Shown: one piece after another, positions 1 to 11,772 of the stretch
Layout of the letters: every line of letters begins with the position of its first letter
Position numbering within the stretch: position 1 is the stretch's first letter
Origin: Pseudopithomyces maydicus
Taxonomy: Eukaryota > Ascomycota > Dothideomycetes > Pleosporales > Didymosphaeriaceae
Reading direction: 5' to 3'
Assembly: GCA_026873275.1 (NCBI GenBank)
Contig: JANTUC010000006.1
Location: 1,302,001 to 1,366,000 of the forward strand
Length of the DNA: 64,000 bases
Position numbers and translations under genes: made by a program
Notes under the pieces: generated by a model
What the model saw: the letters and a program-made list of their open reading frames with translations, nothing else
What the model was told of the DNA's origin: nothing
Database searches by the model: none

Positions 1-278
1 TGTCATGTCCATGCATGGGGCCTGTAAACCCCACGACCCACGTGCAACCGTCAATGCCATTCCCCCCATCTATGGCCGGACTGCTTCATGCTGTGATCGA
101 TCTGGTGTGGAATAGGAACACGCAAAGGCCGCAATTATCGGCCTGGTCATTCCTGAGGTAGGTGGGGATATCATGCGTGGTGAGGGGAATCAGGAAGAGC
201 AACGTGTGGTATCGTGCTGCGAGCAGCTTCGGTATCGGAAGAAGAAGATGATGCGGAGAGGAAGGTGGGCAAGCGCTT

Positions 279-644
279 TCATGCCTGGACCTTCTTCTCG
301 CTGATGGCCTTGGGCCGGAAGACGGCGTCCTGGCCGGACATGCGTCGCGCGAGGGCGCGGTCGAGCTTTGCGCCGAGAGCGAGCTTGCTCATTTTTTCCG
401 TCTTCTCGTTGTTGAGCATGTAGCGCTGCTGGACGAGGCGCTTGTCCTCGAGGCGCTCGAAGCCGTCGTTCCACGACTTGATCTCCTGGGCCTTGGGGTC
501 CCCGGCGGTGGACGAGGCGGTCGAGAGGTGTGAAGGTGCGACCGAGGGCGTCAGGGTGGGCGCGGTGCTGTAGGTCGACATGCGTGTGGAGGCGCGGTTG
601 CCGGTGGACTGGGGGGTTTTCTGGTCAGAGCTGGGTTGGGACAT
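279..644 (-). CDS. Small conserved-looking protein of unknown function
   Basis: Single-exon reading frame of 121 residues. I start it at MSQPSSDQ because the open frame upstream is only CAG/CAC-type repeat translating as poly-Gln/His. The first 60 residues are rich in Ser, Thr and Pro and probably disordered. The rest is charged and helical (SWNDGFERLEDKRLVQQRYML), with no signal peptide or membrane segment. I do not recognise a family. Coding-like composition and the sharp contrast with the repeat upstream support a real gene; a longer spliced model is possible. Confidence 0.6.
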   Translation of the reverse strand: MSQPSSDQKTPQSTGNRASTRMSTYSTAPTLTPSVAPSHLSTASSTAGDPKAQEIKSWNDGFERLEDKRLVQQRYMLNNEKTEKMSKLALGAKLDRALARRMSGQDAVFRPKAISEKKVQA

Positions 645-654
645 TGTGTGGGCG

Positions 655-712
655 GGTGGGTGGTGTTGGTGCTGGTGCTGGTGCTGGTGCTGGTGTTGTT
701 GCTGTTGTTTTG
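655..712. repeat. Imperfect GGTGCT/GTT microsatellite
   Basis: Run of TGGTGC and TGTTGT units immediately upstream of the small gene at 279-644, so probably in its 5' leader or promoter. A short CAGG tetranucleotide run follows at about 776-798 and an imperfect GTAGTTTGG repeat at about 1072-1115. Confidence 0.8.
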
Positions 713-3700
713 TGGGAAGGACGGGCAAGTATAGATACCGCAGGTACAAGTGCAGGTAATTGTCGGCAAAAGAACAGGGCAGGCAGGCAGGCAGGCAGAC
801 GATTGGACCAGAAATAGGGGAGGGCTGAAACGGCGCAAAGACGTAAGAATAGTGGAGCTACTTACACTGGCCAGGATGGGCCTGGATGATTCCAAAGAGT
901 TCGTCATGGTGACAAGGGCGCAGGAGGGTGCAGGAGCGTGTGGTGTGTTTCGGAGGCTGGAGGAGCGGCCGGCAAGGCGAGTCTTATTGCCGCCACGGAG
1001 AGTTTGGGGGCGTGGCTACGGGGGCGCTGGACGGGCTGGCAGGCGCGCCAAAGGAAAAGAGGACGGGCCGGTAGTCTGGGTAGTTTGGGTAGTTTGGGTA
1101 GTCTGGGTGCAGGTGCAGGAGCGGGTGCGAGTCGTGGCCGCAAGGTGCGCGCAGAAAAGTCGGTGCTGTGCCTAGGGTTTCACACCTCTCCAAGGGAGCG
1201 GATCGGCAAGGGGTGCGCGACGGCCGATTGACGAAGAGGGTGTGAGGTGGGAGGGAGCTGCGGACCGTGAAGGAGACGGCGCGCTTTTCTGCTTGCTGGT
1301 GAATGCCCTGTGGCGCGGCGCAGCGGGTAGTCTAGGTAGGTAGACGCGGTAAGAGAAGCGCGGCCGCTTGCTTGCTACATATATCTTTCACCTCTGCGGT
1401 AGACTATCTGTGCTGCCGGCCGAGCAGCGGCCCTTTGACTGTACTCGGACGCACTCTGAAACAACGCGCCCTGAGCGCACAGGGGTCGTCTTTGTGACTC
1501 TCCGAACAGCCACGCCGCCCACCCGCCATTCATTGTCATCAGCACGCCGCTGCCACGTTGTGCGGCCCTGAGCCCCCGCAGTGGCTCGAGTCGTTCGAGT
1601 ACCCGTAGGTACATGGTTCGTTGTCTCTCCACAACACCACCACGGCGAGTCTTTCATCGCCTCCCTCTCATCTCGCCTTCTTTACCGGCCAACGTCACAA
1701 TGAACACCCCCGTCCGCCTTCAGTCGTGACATAACGCACCTCTTTCATGCATCTGCAGCTAATGTCTAGCATGCGTGTCGCACAGCCAACCAACCACCTG
1801 CAAGATTGTGCCGCCATGTGGCAGCGATAGTATCCCGTGTCCCGTGCAGCCATTAGAATATTACAATTACACGTTTGATTATCGCAGCATTCTACATCCG
1901 GCCAAACCTACCGTGCGCAACGCCTTGCCGGGTTCCACATTAGCCTCCAGCCCATACTCCGGCCCTGGACCACAGGTAAATTTAGAGACGGACGCCGTTC
2001 GCAACGTATGCGTTCCAACCCTAGTCAGCAGTACCAACACATGCCAAAGCCTCGCGAGACGACGGCTCCAAATGCATTGCCATCCATCCGACCATGTCCG
2101 GCCTCCGCCCAGCGCCCCCTCGCACCACAACCTGCGGGAGGCTATTTGCCTTGATTGCTGAACACCCACCCCCACCGAACACACCACCTCCTCTGCAAAT
2201 CCGAGTATTGCGTGGCGTCCCCAAGGCAGGTCAGCAACGAATGGCCTCCGTACGGACGCATCCCCCGGCTTACCCAGGCCTCCTGTGGAGAAGGGCCGTG
2301 CGCGCCACGTTGCTCACACGTGGGTGTGAAAGAGCTTGCAGCGGGTATGCACGCTCGGACCCACATGATCACACCATCCCAGCTGTTCACCCTGATGTTT
2401 GCTCTCGGACGACGCCCTTCGGACTTCTGATTCGCAACTCGTGTGAGGCCTTGCCGGTTGTGCGCCCATCGTGTGCCGATCATCCAGCGGACACGCTGAG
2501 TTCCCACGTGGTGGGGGAGCGGACTTGTTCCTGTCAGGACGGGATGGGCTTCAGGGTTGCGTCGCACCATGGTGGTCGGTACTCACGCCCCAACAGGCTG
2601 AGCTTTGGGGATGCCAACGCCTGGGGCTGCTGTGGGCATGTATGTATGTATTGCGCATAAGATGGAGATTGTTAGGCCGTAAGCAGTGAGTCTGAGGCGC
2701 ATATGGGACATGCTCGCGTTGAACTGCTTGAACAGGCAGCGACCGAGCCGTGTCAGATCTCGGTTTCTCACTCAGACTGACGCCTTCAGTATGCCTTCTC
2801 GGCTGTTCAGACACGGGCGTGTGTTGTGGCCGTCCCAACAGCTCTTACGCCGCCCTGCGGGCCCATTTGCTTTTCCGTGAGCTCGTACAGTGTTCTAGAA
2901 CTGTTCGCTTGTTCGCCAGGAGGTTAAGCTCTGGCTGCACACGTGTGGTATCGAATAAACATTCATAGCATCCAATATCAGGAGAAGCCTCGATCTGCAG
3001 TTTCGTTTTCTCGGTTGCAGGCAAACACACGTACTTCGTGTTTCAAGAGCGTAAGTTAGTAGGAATTAAGTTTACGCGTCCGACTGAAGCATTTTGGATA
3101 CATCTATGAAAACAACGTTTGGTGATTGTGTGTGAGGCTGCAGTTCAATGTGTTCGACTAATAAATTCGTGGAACTGAAAGGTGGAAATCATCCAACGCC
3201 CAATGAGACAAAACCACGACGATCGAATCCTCAAAATGTTTGATAGACCACCGCCAAGTGGTGTCCAGCACATTTATTAATAGATTAACAAAACGAGTCG
3301 AGACCGTAGGATCCAAGCAACAATCAAGATAGCTCCGCACCATCCCCGAAGCCAACCATTTACCTAATACAACTCACCACGCTACCCCGCATGGTGAGAG
3401 CAAAAGCTCACCGGACACCGCGCAGGAAACTCCATCTTTGGAAAAAAACCCCAAATACCCTCATATGTCCTAATCAGGCGACACCCTACACATATCCACA
3501 CAGCGAGGATAGCATCAACCCCAAAGCAGCTAAGCGCGATCGCGTTCAAGTGCTAGCTGCGATCTCTGGATCTATGCAAGGGTCTGTGCACCCTAGATCT
3601 ATCCGTCTTTGTCCCATCATGACGCACTGCGCGCGACACCCCAGACGTACATACGTAGGTAGATATGTGAGCGTCATGGCAGCCGTGTCGCTGTACATAC

Positions 3701-3827
3701 GTACATATTCCCATATCCACGGGTCTATCCTGCTGCACGCACCGATAGTGTAGCATACATACATACGTCTGTTTCCATGCCACTGCGTGCGGCCCGCGAA
3801 ACGGACCCCATACTGCCCATCTCCAAT
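713..3827. other. Gene-poor stretch, about 3.1 kb
   Basis: No reading frame here has coding-like composition, recognisable motifs or plausible introns. The open frames overlap each other on both strands. It holds short simple repeats (CAGG near 785, GTAGTTTGG near 1090) and several ACATACGTA-type palindromic stretches near 3640-3770. Nothing else seen. Confidence 0.5.
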
Positions 3828-5740
3828 ATGGCTGCCGACGGGAAAAATGCTGCGAGGAAGAAGCGCGTGCTTGTTGTTGGGGCCGGAGCTGCTGGTGAGT
3901 GACCGAGCGAGTGAGTGGGCGAGCGCGTGATGTGATGCCTGGGCGGAAATTACAGAAAGATGGTCTAACGTGGGTCATTGTGATAGGCATGTCGTGTGCA
4001 CACCATCTCGCGGAGCACCGCGATGCGTTCGACGTCACGCTCGTCGATGCGGCGGATTACTGCGGCGGACAAGCTTTTTCCATCAAGCTGGATAAAGAGC
4101 GGCACGGGGCCGGGTGGCTGAACCAAGGCGTGCAGGGCGGAAGTTACATCTTTCACCACACGATGACCATGTTTGCGCGCCAAGGGTACAAGGCAGATCC
4201 CGTGAAGCTGCAGGTATCCTTCGGGAAGGACGATCTCTTCTGGAGCAATGTTTTCCCGACCAAGTTGCTGGAACGACATCAAAAGGAGATCAAGCGCTTC
4301 GTCGGCATGCTGAAGGTGGTGCGGTGGTTTGAGATTTTCTTCGCGCTGATCCCGATCAAGATATTGATGAAGATGTTTTGGTTTTCGGACGAGTTTACGA
4401 ACGTGGTGGCGTTGCCCATGGTGGCGCTGTTCTTGGGGACGGGCCAGTATGCACCTGATGTGCCGGCTATCATCATGGAGAGGCTTTGCACGAGCCCGAC
4501 GTACGGGATGTGGTACCCAGCGGATAAGCAGAGCGTGGTGAGCAATCAGCCGCCGATGGTGGTGTTCCCGCGTTTCGAGCACTTCTACCAGGACTGGAGG
4601 AAGGATTTGGAGGCCAGAGGGGTGACGGTTAGATTATCGACCGAGGTCACCGAGGTCGTGAAGAGGGATAAGAGCGGTGTGACGGTGAAGATCATCAAAC
4701 GGACGCCGGCGCCGGATGGGCATAACCCTACGAGCGCGTGGGTTACCGAGAGCGATAGGAGAGGTGTACCTCAAAATGCGGAGAACGGCCTGAACGATGC
4801 CGACGCCCCCGAGGAAACAGAGCACTACGATGAAATCGTTCTCTGCGTCTTGTACGTTCCCCTACTAACCGTATCTCTCCCTCTTCCTCACTGACAAACC
4901 CCTAGAGCCGACACCGCCAAACGCATTCTCTCCCGCACCGCCACCTTCCGCGAAAAGCGCGTCCTTGGCTCCGCCAAATTCGCCGACGACATCACCGTAA
5001 CCCACTGGGACTCTGCCTACATGAAGAAGCACTACGAAAACTTCTACAACCCCTCCCAAGCGGTATCCTCGCTCTCGGGCGTCGACCAATCCTCCCGCCT
5101 GACCTTCGCCCAGAAACTCTTCAAACCAATGTACATGATCAAAATGTACCCGCAGGACCTGTCCAAGTTGGAAATGTGCTTCGACTGCACAAACTACCAG
5201 AGCCAGTTCCCGCCCGAGGTTCCCTTCGACAAGCACGTCTTCCAGACCATCTACCTCAACAAGAAGAACCAGGACCTCTGGCCCATCGACGAGATCGACG
5301 AGAGCAAGATTATTAGAAAGGACTGGTGGCATCAACTCTGCCACTCGTGGACGCACTACGCGTTTGTCGTCCCCTGGATGTGGGCGCTAAACGGGAGGAA
5401 GAGGACGCGGTTTGCGGCGGCGTGGACCCTGGTCAACGCCCACGAGGTAGCGGTCATGAGCGGCATTGCGGCCGCCGTAGACTTAGGCGCGAGATACCCC
5501 GAAGATCTAGAAAGAGACAAGTTTGCGTTGCTGAGCTTCAGGTTGTACTACCTGCTGACTTATGGAAAGTGGTACCGGAAGCGGGCGAAGCAGGAGGGCG
5601 AGGGGAAGGACTGGGCTAGCGGGGAGTACGGCAGCGTGTACAGGGGCCCCGGTGTATCGAGCGTGGAGAGGCTGACGTGGAGAGAGGAGAACGGAATTAA
5701 GGAGGGTGAGGAGAATGATGTGGAGAGAATTACGACGTGA
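3828..5740 (+). CDS. FAD/NAD(P)-binding oxidoreductase (flavin amine-oxidase-like fold)
   Basis: Three exons, 3828-3894, 3987-4851 and 4906-5740, giving 588 residues. Both introns have good signals (GTGAGT...TAG; GTACGT, CTAAC, TAG) and join in phase. The first exon ends inside the dinucleotide-binding motif VLVVGAGAAG, completed across intron 1 by GMSCAHHL. An Asp at the end of the second beta strand (TLVDAADYCGG) fits FAD ribose binding. The middle carries a hydrophobic stretch around FEIFFALIPIKILMKMF, possibly a membrane-facing surface. The C-terminus is Trp- and His-rich. The fold is that of NAD(P)-binding/FAD oxidoreductases; substrate cannot be told. It is not a phytoene desaturase, as the desaturase C-terminal motifs are absent. 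Confidence 0.85.
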
Positions 5741-6144
5741 GGTTGAATGAGAGGTTACGTGTGGCATATCCCATCTGTAATTTGTGTCTCTTTTTTGATC
5801 CAGGCTAGACGGGATCGGGTATGCAGTTCGACGTTAGACTCTTTAGGGACGGCTGTGGTGTCGGGCGTCTAGTGGGGATGATGCCTCGATGTCGATAATG
5901 GTAATGCGATATATCCGCTAAGTCCGGGAATATTCCGTGACGGTGAGTTCTGAGGCCAACGACTTAGAATGGGAGGAAGGGAATTCCAATTATTAGGATT
6001 GGTAGATACTCGATCATGTATAAATACCGAGATGAAATCCAATGTTCATTCATTAAATATCAGGCCTAAATCCCCCATTGCCCGACTTAGCATCCTCCTT
6101 CCAATCACGCCTATCTACCTCAAGATATTCAATCCCACCCCAAA
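5741..6144. other. Intergenic, 404 bp
   Basis: 3' flank of the FAD oxidoreductase and promoter of the aldo-keto reductase. A TATA-like TATAAAT lies near 6018-6024, about 120 bp before the start codon. Nothing else seen. Confidence 0.4.
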
Positions 6145-7210
6145 ATGACACCCAAAACAAACCTTGACATCGTCTTCGGCGCCATGACTTTTGGCAAAGA
6201 AGGTACGTCTCTCCCTCTCCATTCCCACCCTCAACCCTCTTTAACCCCCTCCAGGCGAAGAACAAGTCCGCACCTCCTCTCTCTCAACCTGCTCCTCCAT
6301 CCTTTCCACCTACCAATCTCACGGCGGCACCTCCCTCGATACCTCCCGCTTCTACGGCAACGGCACCTCCGAAACCCACCTCGCAGCCCTGAACTGGTCC
6401 TCTCTTGGCCTCTCTGTCGCCACAAAATTCTACCCCAACACCGCCGGCTTGCTGGGACGTCCCGAAACGCATCTCTCCCGCGCAGACATGCGTGCCGCGC
6501 TCGCTGAATCCCTGCACGCCCTCGGCGACGTCGAGAAAGTAGACTTGTGGTATCTGCATGCGCCGGATCGCAGCGTGCCACTTGAGGAGACGCTTGCAGT
6601 GGTGAATGAGTTGTACAAGGAGGGGAAGTTTGACAGGTGGGGGGTTAGTAATTTCATGGCGTGGGAAGTTAGCGCTATATGTGAGATTTGCGATCGGAAT
6701 GGGTGGTTGCGACCGGCGGTGTACCAGGGGATGTACAATGCGTTGCATCGGACGGTGGAGAACGAATTACTGCCCTGTCTGAGAAAATACGGTATCTCGT
6801 TTTACGCGTTTAATCCTCTGGCTGGGGGGTATCTGACTGGGCGGTATCGACGCGATATGAGGGAGGAGGAGGTGGAGGAGGGGAGTCGCTTCGATTCCAA
6901 GAGGGTGTTGGGAAGGATGTATCGGGCGAGGTTTTGGAATGAGAGTTTTTGGGATGCGTTGGATGTGGTGAGGGAGGAGGTGGGCAAGGTGGAGGTCAGG
7001 GAGAGTGAAGCAGCGTTGAGGTGGTTGATGCATCATTCGAAGCTGGAGAGGAGGTTTGGAGATAAGGTTATTATTGGGGCAAGTAGTGAGGCACAGCTGA
7101 GGCAGAATATGGAGGATTTTGAGAAGGGCCCGTTGGGAGAAGGGGTACTGGGGGCGTTTGATAAGGGATGGGAGATGTGTAGAGGCGTGACGTGGAAGTA
7201 TTTCCATTGA
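6145..7210 (+). CDS. Aldo-keto reductase, aflatoxin-aldehyde-reductase (AKR7) type
   Basis: Two exons, 6145-6202 and 6255-7210, 337 residues; the intron runs GTACGT to CCAG and restores a Gly codon. The N-terminus LDIVFGAMTFGKEG is the first strand of the AKR barrel. SLDTSRFYGNGTSE holds the Asp and Tyr of the catalytic tetrad, ATKFYP the Lys and YLHAPDR the His. WGVSNF and the late IIGASSEAQLRQN segment contribute to NADPH binding. Length and motifs match AKR7 enzymes, which reduce aldehydes and dicarbonyls with NADPH in the cytosol. Neighbours do not suggest a specific substrate. Confidence 0.93.
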
Positions 7211-7580
7211 GGGATAGGATGTTCAATCATCTGAGCAAGGTGTAGTAGTCTGAAAATTATGGCTAGTCATTCTCCGAGTTGCCAGGCATAAATTAAGTAG
7301 ACACGGCTTAGCCTGTGTCAATTTACTGTAAAAGCATACAAACTCTCAGTGTCTCAGCGTCGTCTCCCTTTGTCTGAGCGTGTATTCTAAATGCTGAATT
7401 AGCGTAGTGACTCAAGTATTGTGGGGAGAACTGACAGATATTATCTCCTGTACGAAGACAGCTTGAAAGGCATGCACTTTTGCCTTTCTGGTATCGCCGT
7501 GAATATTCAATCCCCTCACCGCCCCGCGCTCCTTCGTTGGTCCCAGCCCATTGAATCCTGTAATCTTCCAGAGCTTCCCA
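7211..7580. other. Intergenic, 370 bp, between convergent genes
   Basis: 3' flanks of the aldo-keto reductase and of the unknown minus-strand gene. Nothing recognisable. Confidence 0.4.
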
Positions 7581-8480
7581 TCACTGCTCCGCCTCCGTCG
7601 CAGAATTCCAAAATCTCAACTTCATCGTCAATGGCTGACAACTGACTTCCTGTTCTCTCGTCCACGGCACATAACTCCACCTTCCTGGATTGCCCCACCT
7701 CGCATCGATTCCCAGCTCCTTGATATCAAGCGTCCCATCCGTATCCACGACAACACATTCATTCGTATCGAAGCCTACGCCTCGAAATTTCCGCGGTAAG
7801 TTTGGCTTCTCCTGCAGCAAGTATCTATCTCTCGCTGGCTCGGGATACATCGGATACAGCACCGGTGCTTTGTACGCTCGTTAGTTCGCTTCCTTTCTCG
7901 CACTCCACAGCTAACCACATTTACATACCACAAACGCCACCTCCCTCTCTTCTCGGTAAACCCATTCTCATCAGCCGCACTTGATCCTCACTTAAGAAGT
8001 CATGCGGTACACCGTACAAGCCGCAGTATCTCTCCCACTCCTTCTCCGTCCTCAACCACCCAGCGCTTCCATCATGTTCACCTCTCAGCCGTCGCGTAGT
8101 AACGATGCTATGTCCCGCGCCCTCGCTTCTAGGCAAGACTTCGGTTACGACGTGCGGTGGGTTATGCAGCGTCCAGTATGCGGATGACAAGCTCGGAGGG
8201 GCGAACCAGGATGGGCGCCAGGAGAGCGTGGTGTTATCGGGGAAGCTGGTGAGCAGGAGGAGGTCTTGTTGGAGGCGTTTGAGATGAGGAGTTGCGTTGA
8301 CTGTTTCTTGGGTGAGAGAGAGGGTATGTGGAATGTGGGAGAATGAGGGAAGGTGCGAGGTGTAGATAGGGGCGATGGTGCTGGGGAGAAGGGGAGCTGT
8401 CGTCGGGAAATTAGAGATTCGAGGGCGTCCGAAACGTCGGAATCGGAATCGGACGGTGGTGGTGTTGTGGGAGGCGCCAT
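7581..8480 (-). CDS. Unknown protein, frame broken near 8405-8410
   Basis: The minus strand reads MAPPTTPPPSDSDSD and SDALESLI from 8480. It then continues coherently only in the frame one base earlier (APLLPSTIAPIYTS, HLKRLQQDLLLL, EKEWERYCGLYGVPHDFL). The switch sits on a TTTCCC run (8405-8410 on plus); one extra base there gives 279 residues. A clear intron at 7868-7928 (GTATGT, CTAAC, AAAG) joins VCAPVLYPMYPEPARDRYLL, and the last exon is 7581-7867. A weak-consensus intron could replace the frameshift. I do not recognise the family; it has no membrane segments or signal peptide. It lies tail to tail with the aldo-keto reductase. Confidence 0.6.
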
Positions 8481-8897
8481 GGTGAAGGCGGCGCTGGGTA
8501 AGCTGACTGCAAGAGTGGGATTGCAGTGTTGACCAGCGATAGTGTAGGAAGATAGTTGGGTGCTGGGCGGCGCGGAAAAAATCGAGGTCGGGAGGATCAA
8601 GTGCAACGGTGAATGTGAGGATGATGTTCTGGCGTCAGGTGTAGATTTTGTCACGGGCGACTTGATCGACTGACTGATCGGCGGAACTTGTGAAACATAC
8701 GTGACCATGTGCGGCGACTGGTTGTGGTTTGTTGTAGGCGGTTTTGACCAATCGCAGCTGGTCGGACGGTTATTCGCATGCCGGAACAAAAGTCGACGTC
8801 AGTTTGCTTGAAAAAGGAAAGACTGAGACATGCGAGAATATGTAATAAAAGGCTGACATTTTTTAGACCTGCCACTGATTTAATTCCTTGCGGTAAT
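8481..8897. other. Intergenic, 417 bp
   Basis: Promoter side of the unknown gene ending at 7581 and 3' flank of the fumarylacetoacetate-hydrolase family gene. Nothing recognisable. Confidence 0.4.
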
Positions 8898-9888
8898 TCA
8901 GGCGTATTCTACTGGATTCTGGAGAGTGCCGATGGCATTGATGTTTACTTCAACAATGTCGCCTGGCTTCAAGAATTGAGGCTCCTTCATAGCGTACCCC
9001 ACGCCTACATCACGCGTCAGTATTTTTTCAAAACAGGGAATGAGATATGACTCACCACTAGGAGTTCCAGTCATAACCACCGTTCCCTTCTTGAGAGTCG
9101 TCCCCTGACTGCAGTAGCTGACGATAGTATGGATCTTGAAGCACAGATCGTCAATCGTCTCACTCTGCCTCACATCTCCGTTGACAATAGTCTTTAGATA
9201 CAGCTTCGAAGGGTCAGGAACGACCTCAGTGCTCACAATCTGTGGTCCCAGCGGTGCATATGTGTCAAAGCCCTTGGAGAAGTTCCACTGAGGCACGGTA
9301 CCGGCCAGCTTTGGGTCGCGCTGTAGCTTTCTAGAACTGACATCATTACCACACAGGTAGCCGCCAACATATTCGTACGCATCAGCCTCTGAAACATTTT
9401 TGGCATCTTTAGAAATAATGAAGCACAGTTCACCTTCGTAGTCGGCCTGGCTATCTTGGGCAAGCTTAGGGATGACGATTGGTGCGCCGTGGTCGTTCAA
9501 ACAAGTATTCGCCTTGATAAAGGTGGAAGGGTAAGGTGGGAGTGTGCGACCCCTTCCTGAACTACCCATAAGATTTAGTGACTGTAATGATACACGAAAA
9601 TCGAACTCTCCTACTGTGTTTGATGAAATTGAGCCCAATGCAACGGATTATAGGAACTTCGTCCGTGGTCACGGGACCAAGCAGCCGCTTGACCGTCGCC
9701 TCCTGGTCCGTAACTTTGGTCGCAGGGTCAAATATATCGTTATTGGCGACATCAATTATCTTCGCCTTGAGGCCCGTCTCTTCGGTAGTTTTTCCGACAT
9801 CGAAATCTGGCGATGGGAGGATGGGTTCACCCCGCAGTATCTTGCCGTCTGTTGACTCGAAGCGTATGAGGCGCTTCCAAGATGGCAT
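8898..9888 (-). CDS. Fumarylacetoacetate hydrolase family protein (likely fumarylpyruvate/maleylpyruvate hydrolase)
   Basis: Three exons, 9615-9888, 9056-9556 and 8898-9004, 293 residues. Intron 2 (51 nt) is open in frame, so retention would add 17 residues, but its GTGAGT/GTAG signals are good. The order is typical of the family: CIGLNFIKH, PYPSTFIKA, DYEGELCFII (metal-binding Glu residues), GGYLCGNDVSSR (Asp ligand), QWNFSKGFDTYAPLGP and GTVVMTGTPSG. These cytosolic Mg-dependent enzymes split C-C bonds of 2,4-diketo acids. Next to gentisate 1,2-dioxygenase, the likely substrate is fumarylpyruvate or maleylpyruvate, giving pyruvate plus fumarate or maleate. Confidence 0.92.
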
Positions 9889-10258
9889 GGTGATCGTGAT
9901 GAAACTGCACAGTCGTAGGTGTATGTATTAACGCTCCTACAAGATGAAGAGGAAAGACAATGTAGCTCTAATGCGAGGCGATGTCGGCATCGCAATGTGG
10001 GGAGGTGCGGGTTGAGGCCGCGGGATGGAGCCCGGCTAGTATGGGGACTTATCATTGGTCGGCTGGAATACATCTCCACCAGCAAATGTGGAGATGTTGG
10101 AATGGCGTCGTTGGCTCTATGTAGACTCGGGCAAAGACATCTTTCGCCTTATAGTCATGGGCGTAGTGTTATTTGTTCTTTCAGGGTGAGCTTTGCGTCA
10201 CTCGGGTGCATGGGATAAGTTATCAATGTGGTTTGGAGTGATAAATGTACTAGTAGAA
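9889..10258. other. Intergenic, 370 bp
   Basis: Promoter of the hydrolase gene and 3' flank of the gentisate dioxygenase gene; both are read on the minus strand. Nothing recognisable. Confidence 0.4.
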
Positions 10259-11349
10259 CTACGATTCATCAGATTGCGTCACGCTATCCCGGTAGAACCC
10301 CAATGCTTCAATCATGGGCTTATCATCGAATCGATACAGGTAAACATCTCTATCTTCACCAGCAAACAGCTGATACGGGTACCAGGACGGGATGCAGAAC
10401 GTATCGCCCTCCTTCCACTCGAACTGTCGGTCATCTATCACAGAATGACCGCAGCCAGAGATAACATGGTATATACAAGAGGTTGTCTCTTGCCTTAAAT
10501 CAGAATATGCGCCTGCATTGATTCTCTCAGCTGAAGGACCAAGCGTGTTACTCACTGTGAATAATCAGTGGGGGTTACACGAGTATCAGATCAAATCTCA
10601 CCATAACCCCCATCAGCCTTCCTGTACTCGCATGCGACCCATTGGCCTGGCTCCCGATCCAACTTAGCCTTCATCTCGCACCATGGGAAAACAATAGGAC
10701 TTATTCGTGAGTCCGCGTTTGCAGCGGGATACCGTTTTTCTTTGAAGTGCTCCACAAAGTGCACCGGGAAATGCTGGAACTGCGGCAAATCTAATCCGTC
10801 GAGCCAGATCATCGGCCCAGAGCCATCTTTACCATGGTCGTGCCAATGCCACGTGGGCGTCAAAATCACGTCGCCCCGGTTCATCTGGATACGCTGTCCA
10901 TGCACAGCAGTGAAGCCGCCATTTCCTTCAATGACGAAGCGCAAAGCGAAAGCGGTGTGGCGGTGAGCTGGTGCTGTCTCGTTGGGCATCACGAGTTGAA
11001 GACCTGCGTAGAGGGTGTCTGTCGTGTAGGGACCCTCTGTTTTTACTTTTAGTGGCATGCCCTGCACGAGCCAATGCAATGCGTGCGCATAGATGCAATA
11101 CGCACCTCTTTCGGGATTGATCAACATCAAGACCCGTCTTTCTGCGTCTTTCTCATTGACAAGCTCACCGGCCTTGAGAAGGTACGGACGTATATCATCG
11201 TATCGCCAGAGAAAAGGGATACATTTTGGGTTTGGCTTGGGCGGATTGTATTTTGCCATTTGAGGCCATAGAGGCACGGCATTGAATTTGGAAGCGCCTT
11301 GAATCACATCGTCTACCGTTTGAATAGAATTGCTGGCCCCGTTAGCCAT
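10259..11349 (-). CDS. Gentisate 1,2-dioxygenase (bicupin)
   Basis: Two exons, 10602-11349 and 10259-10554, 347 residues; the 47-nt intron runs GTGAGA to TCACAG in phase. I start at MANGASNSIQ, as the open frame upstream has only a GTG. The first cupin holds PAHRHTAFALRFVIEGNGG, with the His-x-His metal ligands, and GDVILTPTWHWHDHG with further His residues. The second cupin (YHVISGCGHSVID, GDTFCIPSWYPYQL) is degenerate, as in the family. The enzyme opens the ring of gentisate between C1 and C2 using Fe(II) and O2, forming maleylpyruvate. The flanking hydrolase and monooxygenase make a pathway set. A related 1-hydroxy-2-naphthoate dioxygenase is the main alternative. Confidence 0.92.
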
Positions 11350-11772
11350 GTCTACTTGCTCATTACTGGTCAGCTTTATTGCCTTGGTTTGCACCGCGGG
11401 CCAGGTCGACGTACCGATACTTTGGGCTAGGTTGCTTCTCGGTAGATAGAACTTTATTCACGCATTGCATGGCAATGAATGTGAAGAGGGTCGGCATCCG
11501 ACACCATTTGAGCGTTTGTTCCCGTCGTTCGGAACCAAACCGGCGACGCGGCTAGCCCTCGGTTCCCCGCATCCTATCGTCAGCCATTCAATTAAGACGC
11601 CACATATACGAATACTTATACCTAGATAGGATCGAGGAGAGATGAGTAATTCACTGATGCATAAGCTGACATGAACCAGTTAGATCTTAGCAAACGAGAG
11701 TTTGATAATACATAATCCCGACATTGATAGCGATTTGGTGTCCTCTAAGTGCCCGAACAAGCACACGAAAAA
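11350..11772. promoter_or_regulatory. Divergent promoter of the gentisate genes with CGG/CCG pairs
   Basis: Separates the dioxygenase (minus) from the FAD monooxygenase (plus), so one regulator could serve both. It contains three inverted CGG...CCG pairs, the usual half-site arrangement for Zn(II)2Cys6 factors: CGG-N3-CCG at 11492-11500, CGG-N7-CCG at 11530-11542 and CGG-N4-CCG at 11560-11569. Binding is inferred only; no such regulator gene lies in the window. Confidence 0.45.

Noticed and set aside
750..1175. Frames reading through CAGG and GTAGTTTGG repeats
   Set aside because: Their length comes from simple repeats, giving Val-Trp-Val runs; no coding signal.
2094..2660. 188-codon plus-strand frame as a gene
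   Set aside because: Cys/Arg/Pro-rich random-looking translation with comparable frames on the other strand.
3553..4038. 161-codon minus-strand frame
   Set aside because: Overlaps the first exons of the FAD oxidoreductase and contains no motif.
3828..5740. Phytoene desaturase (carB)
   Set aside because: It has the dinucleotide fold, but its C-terminus lacks the desaturase signature and it lies 40 kb from the car genes.
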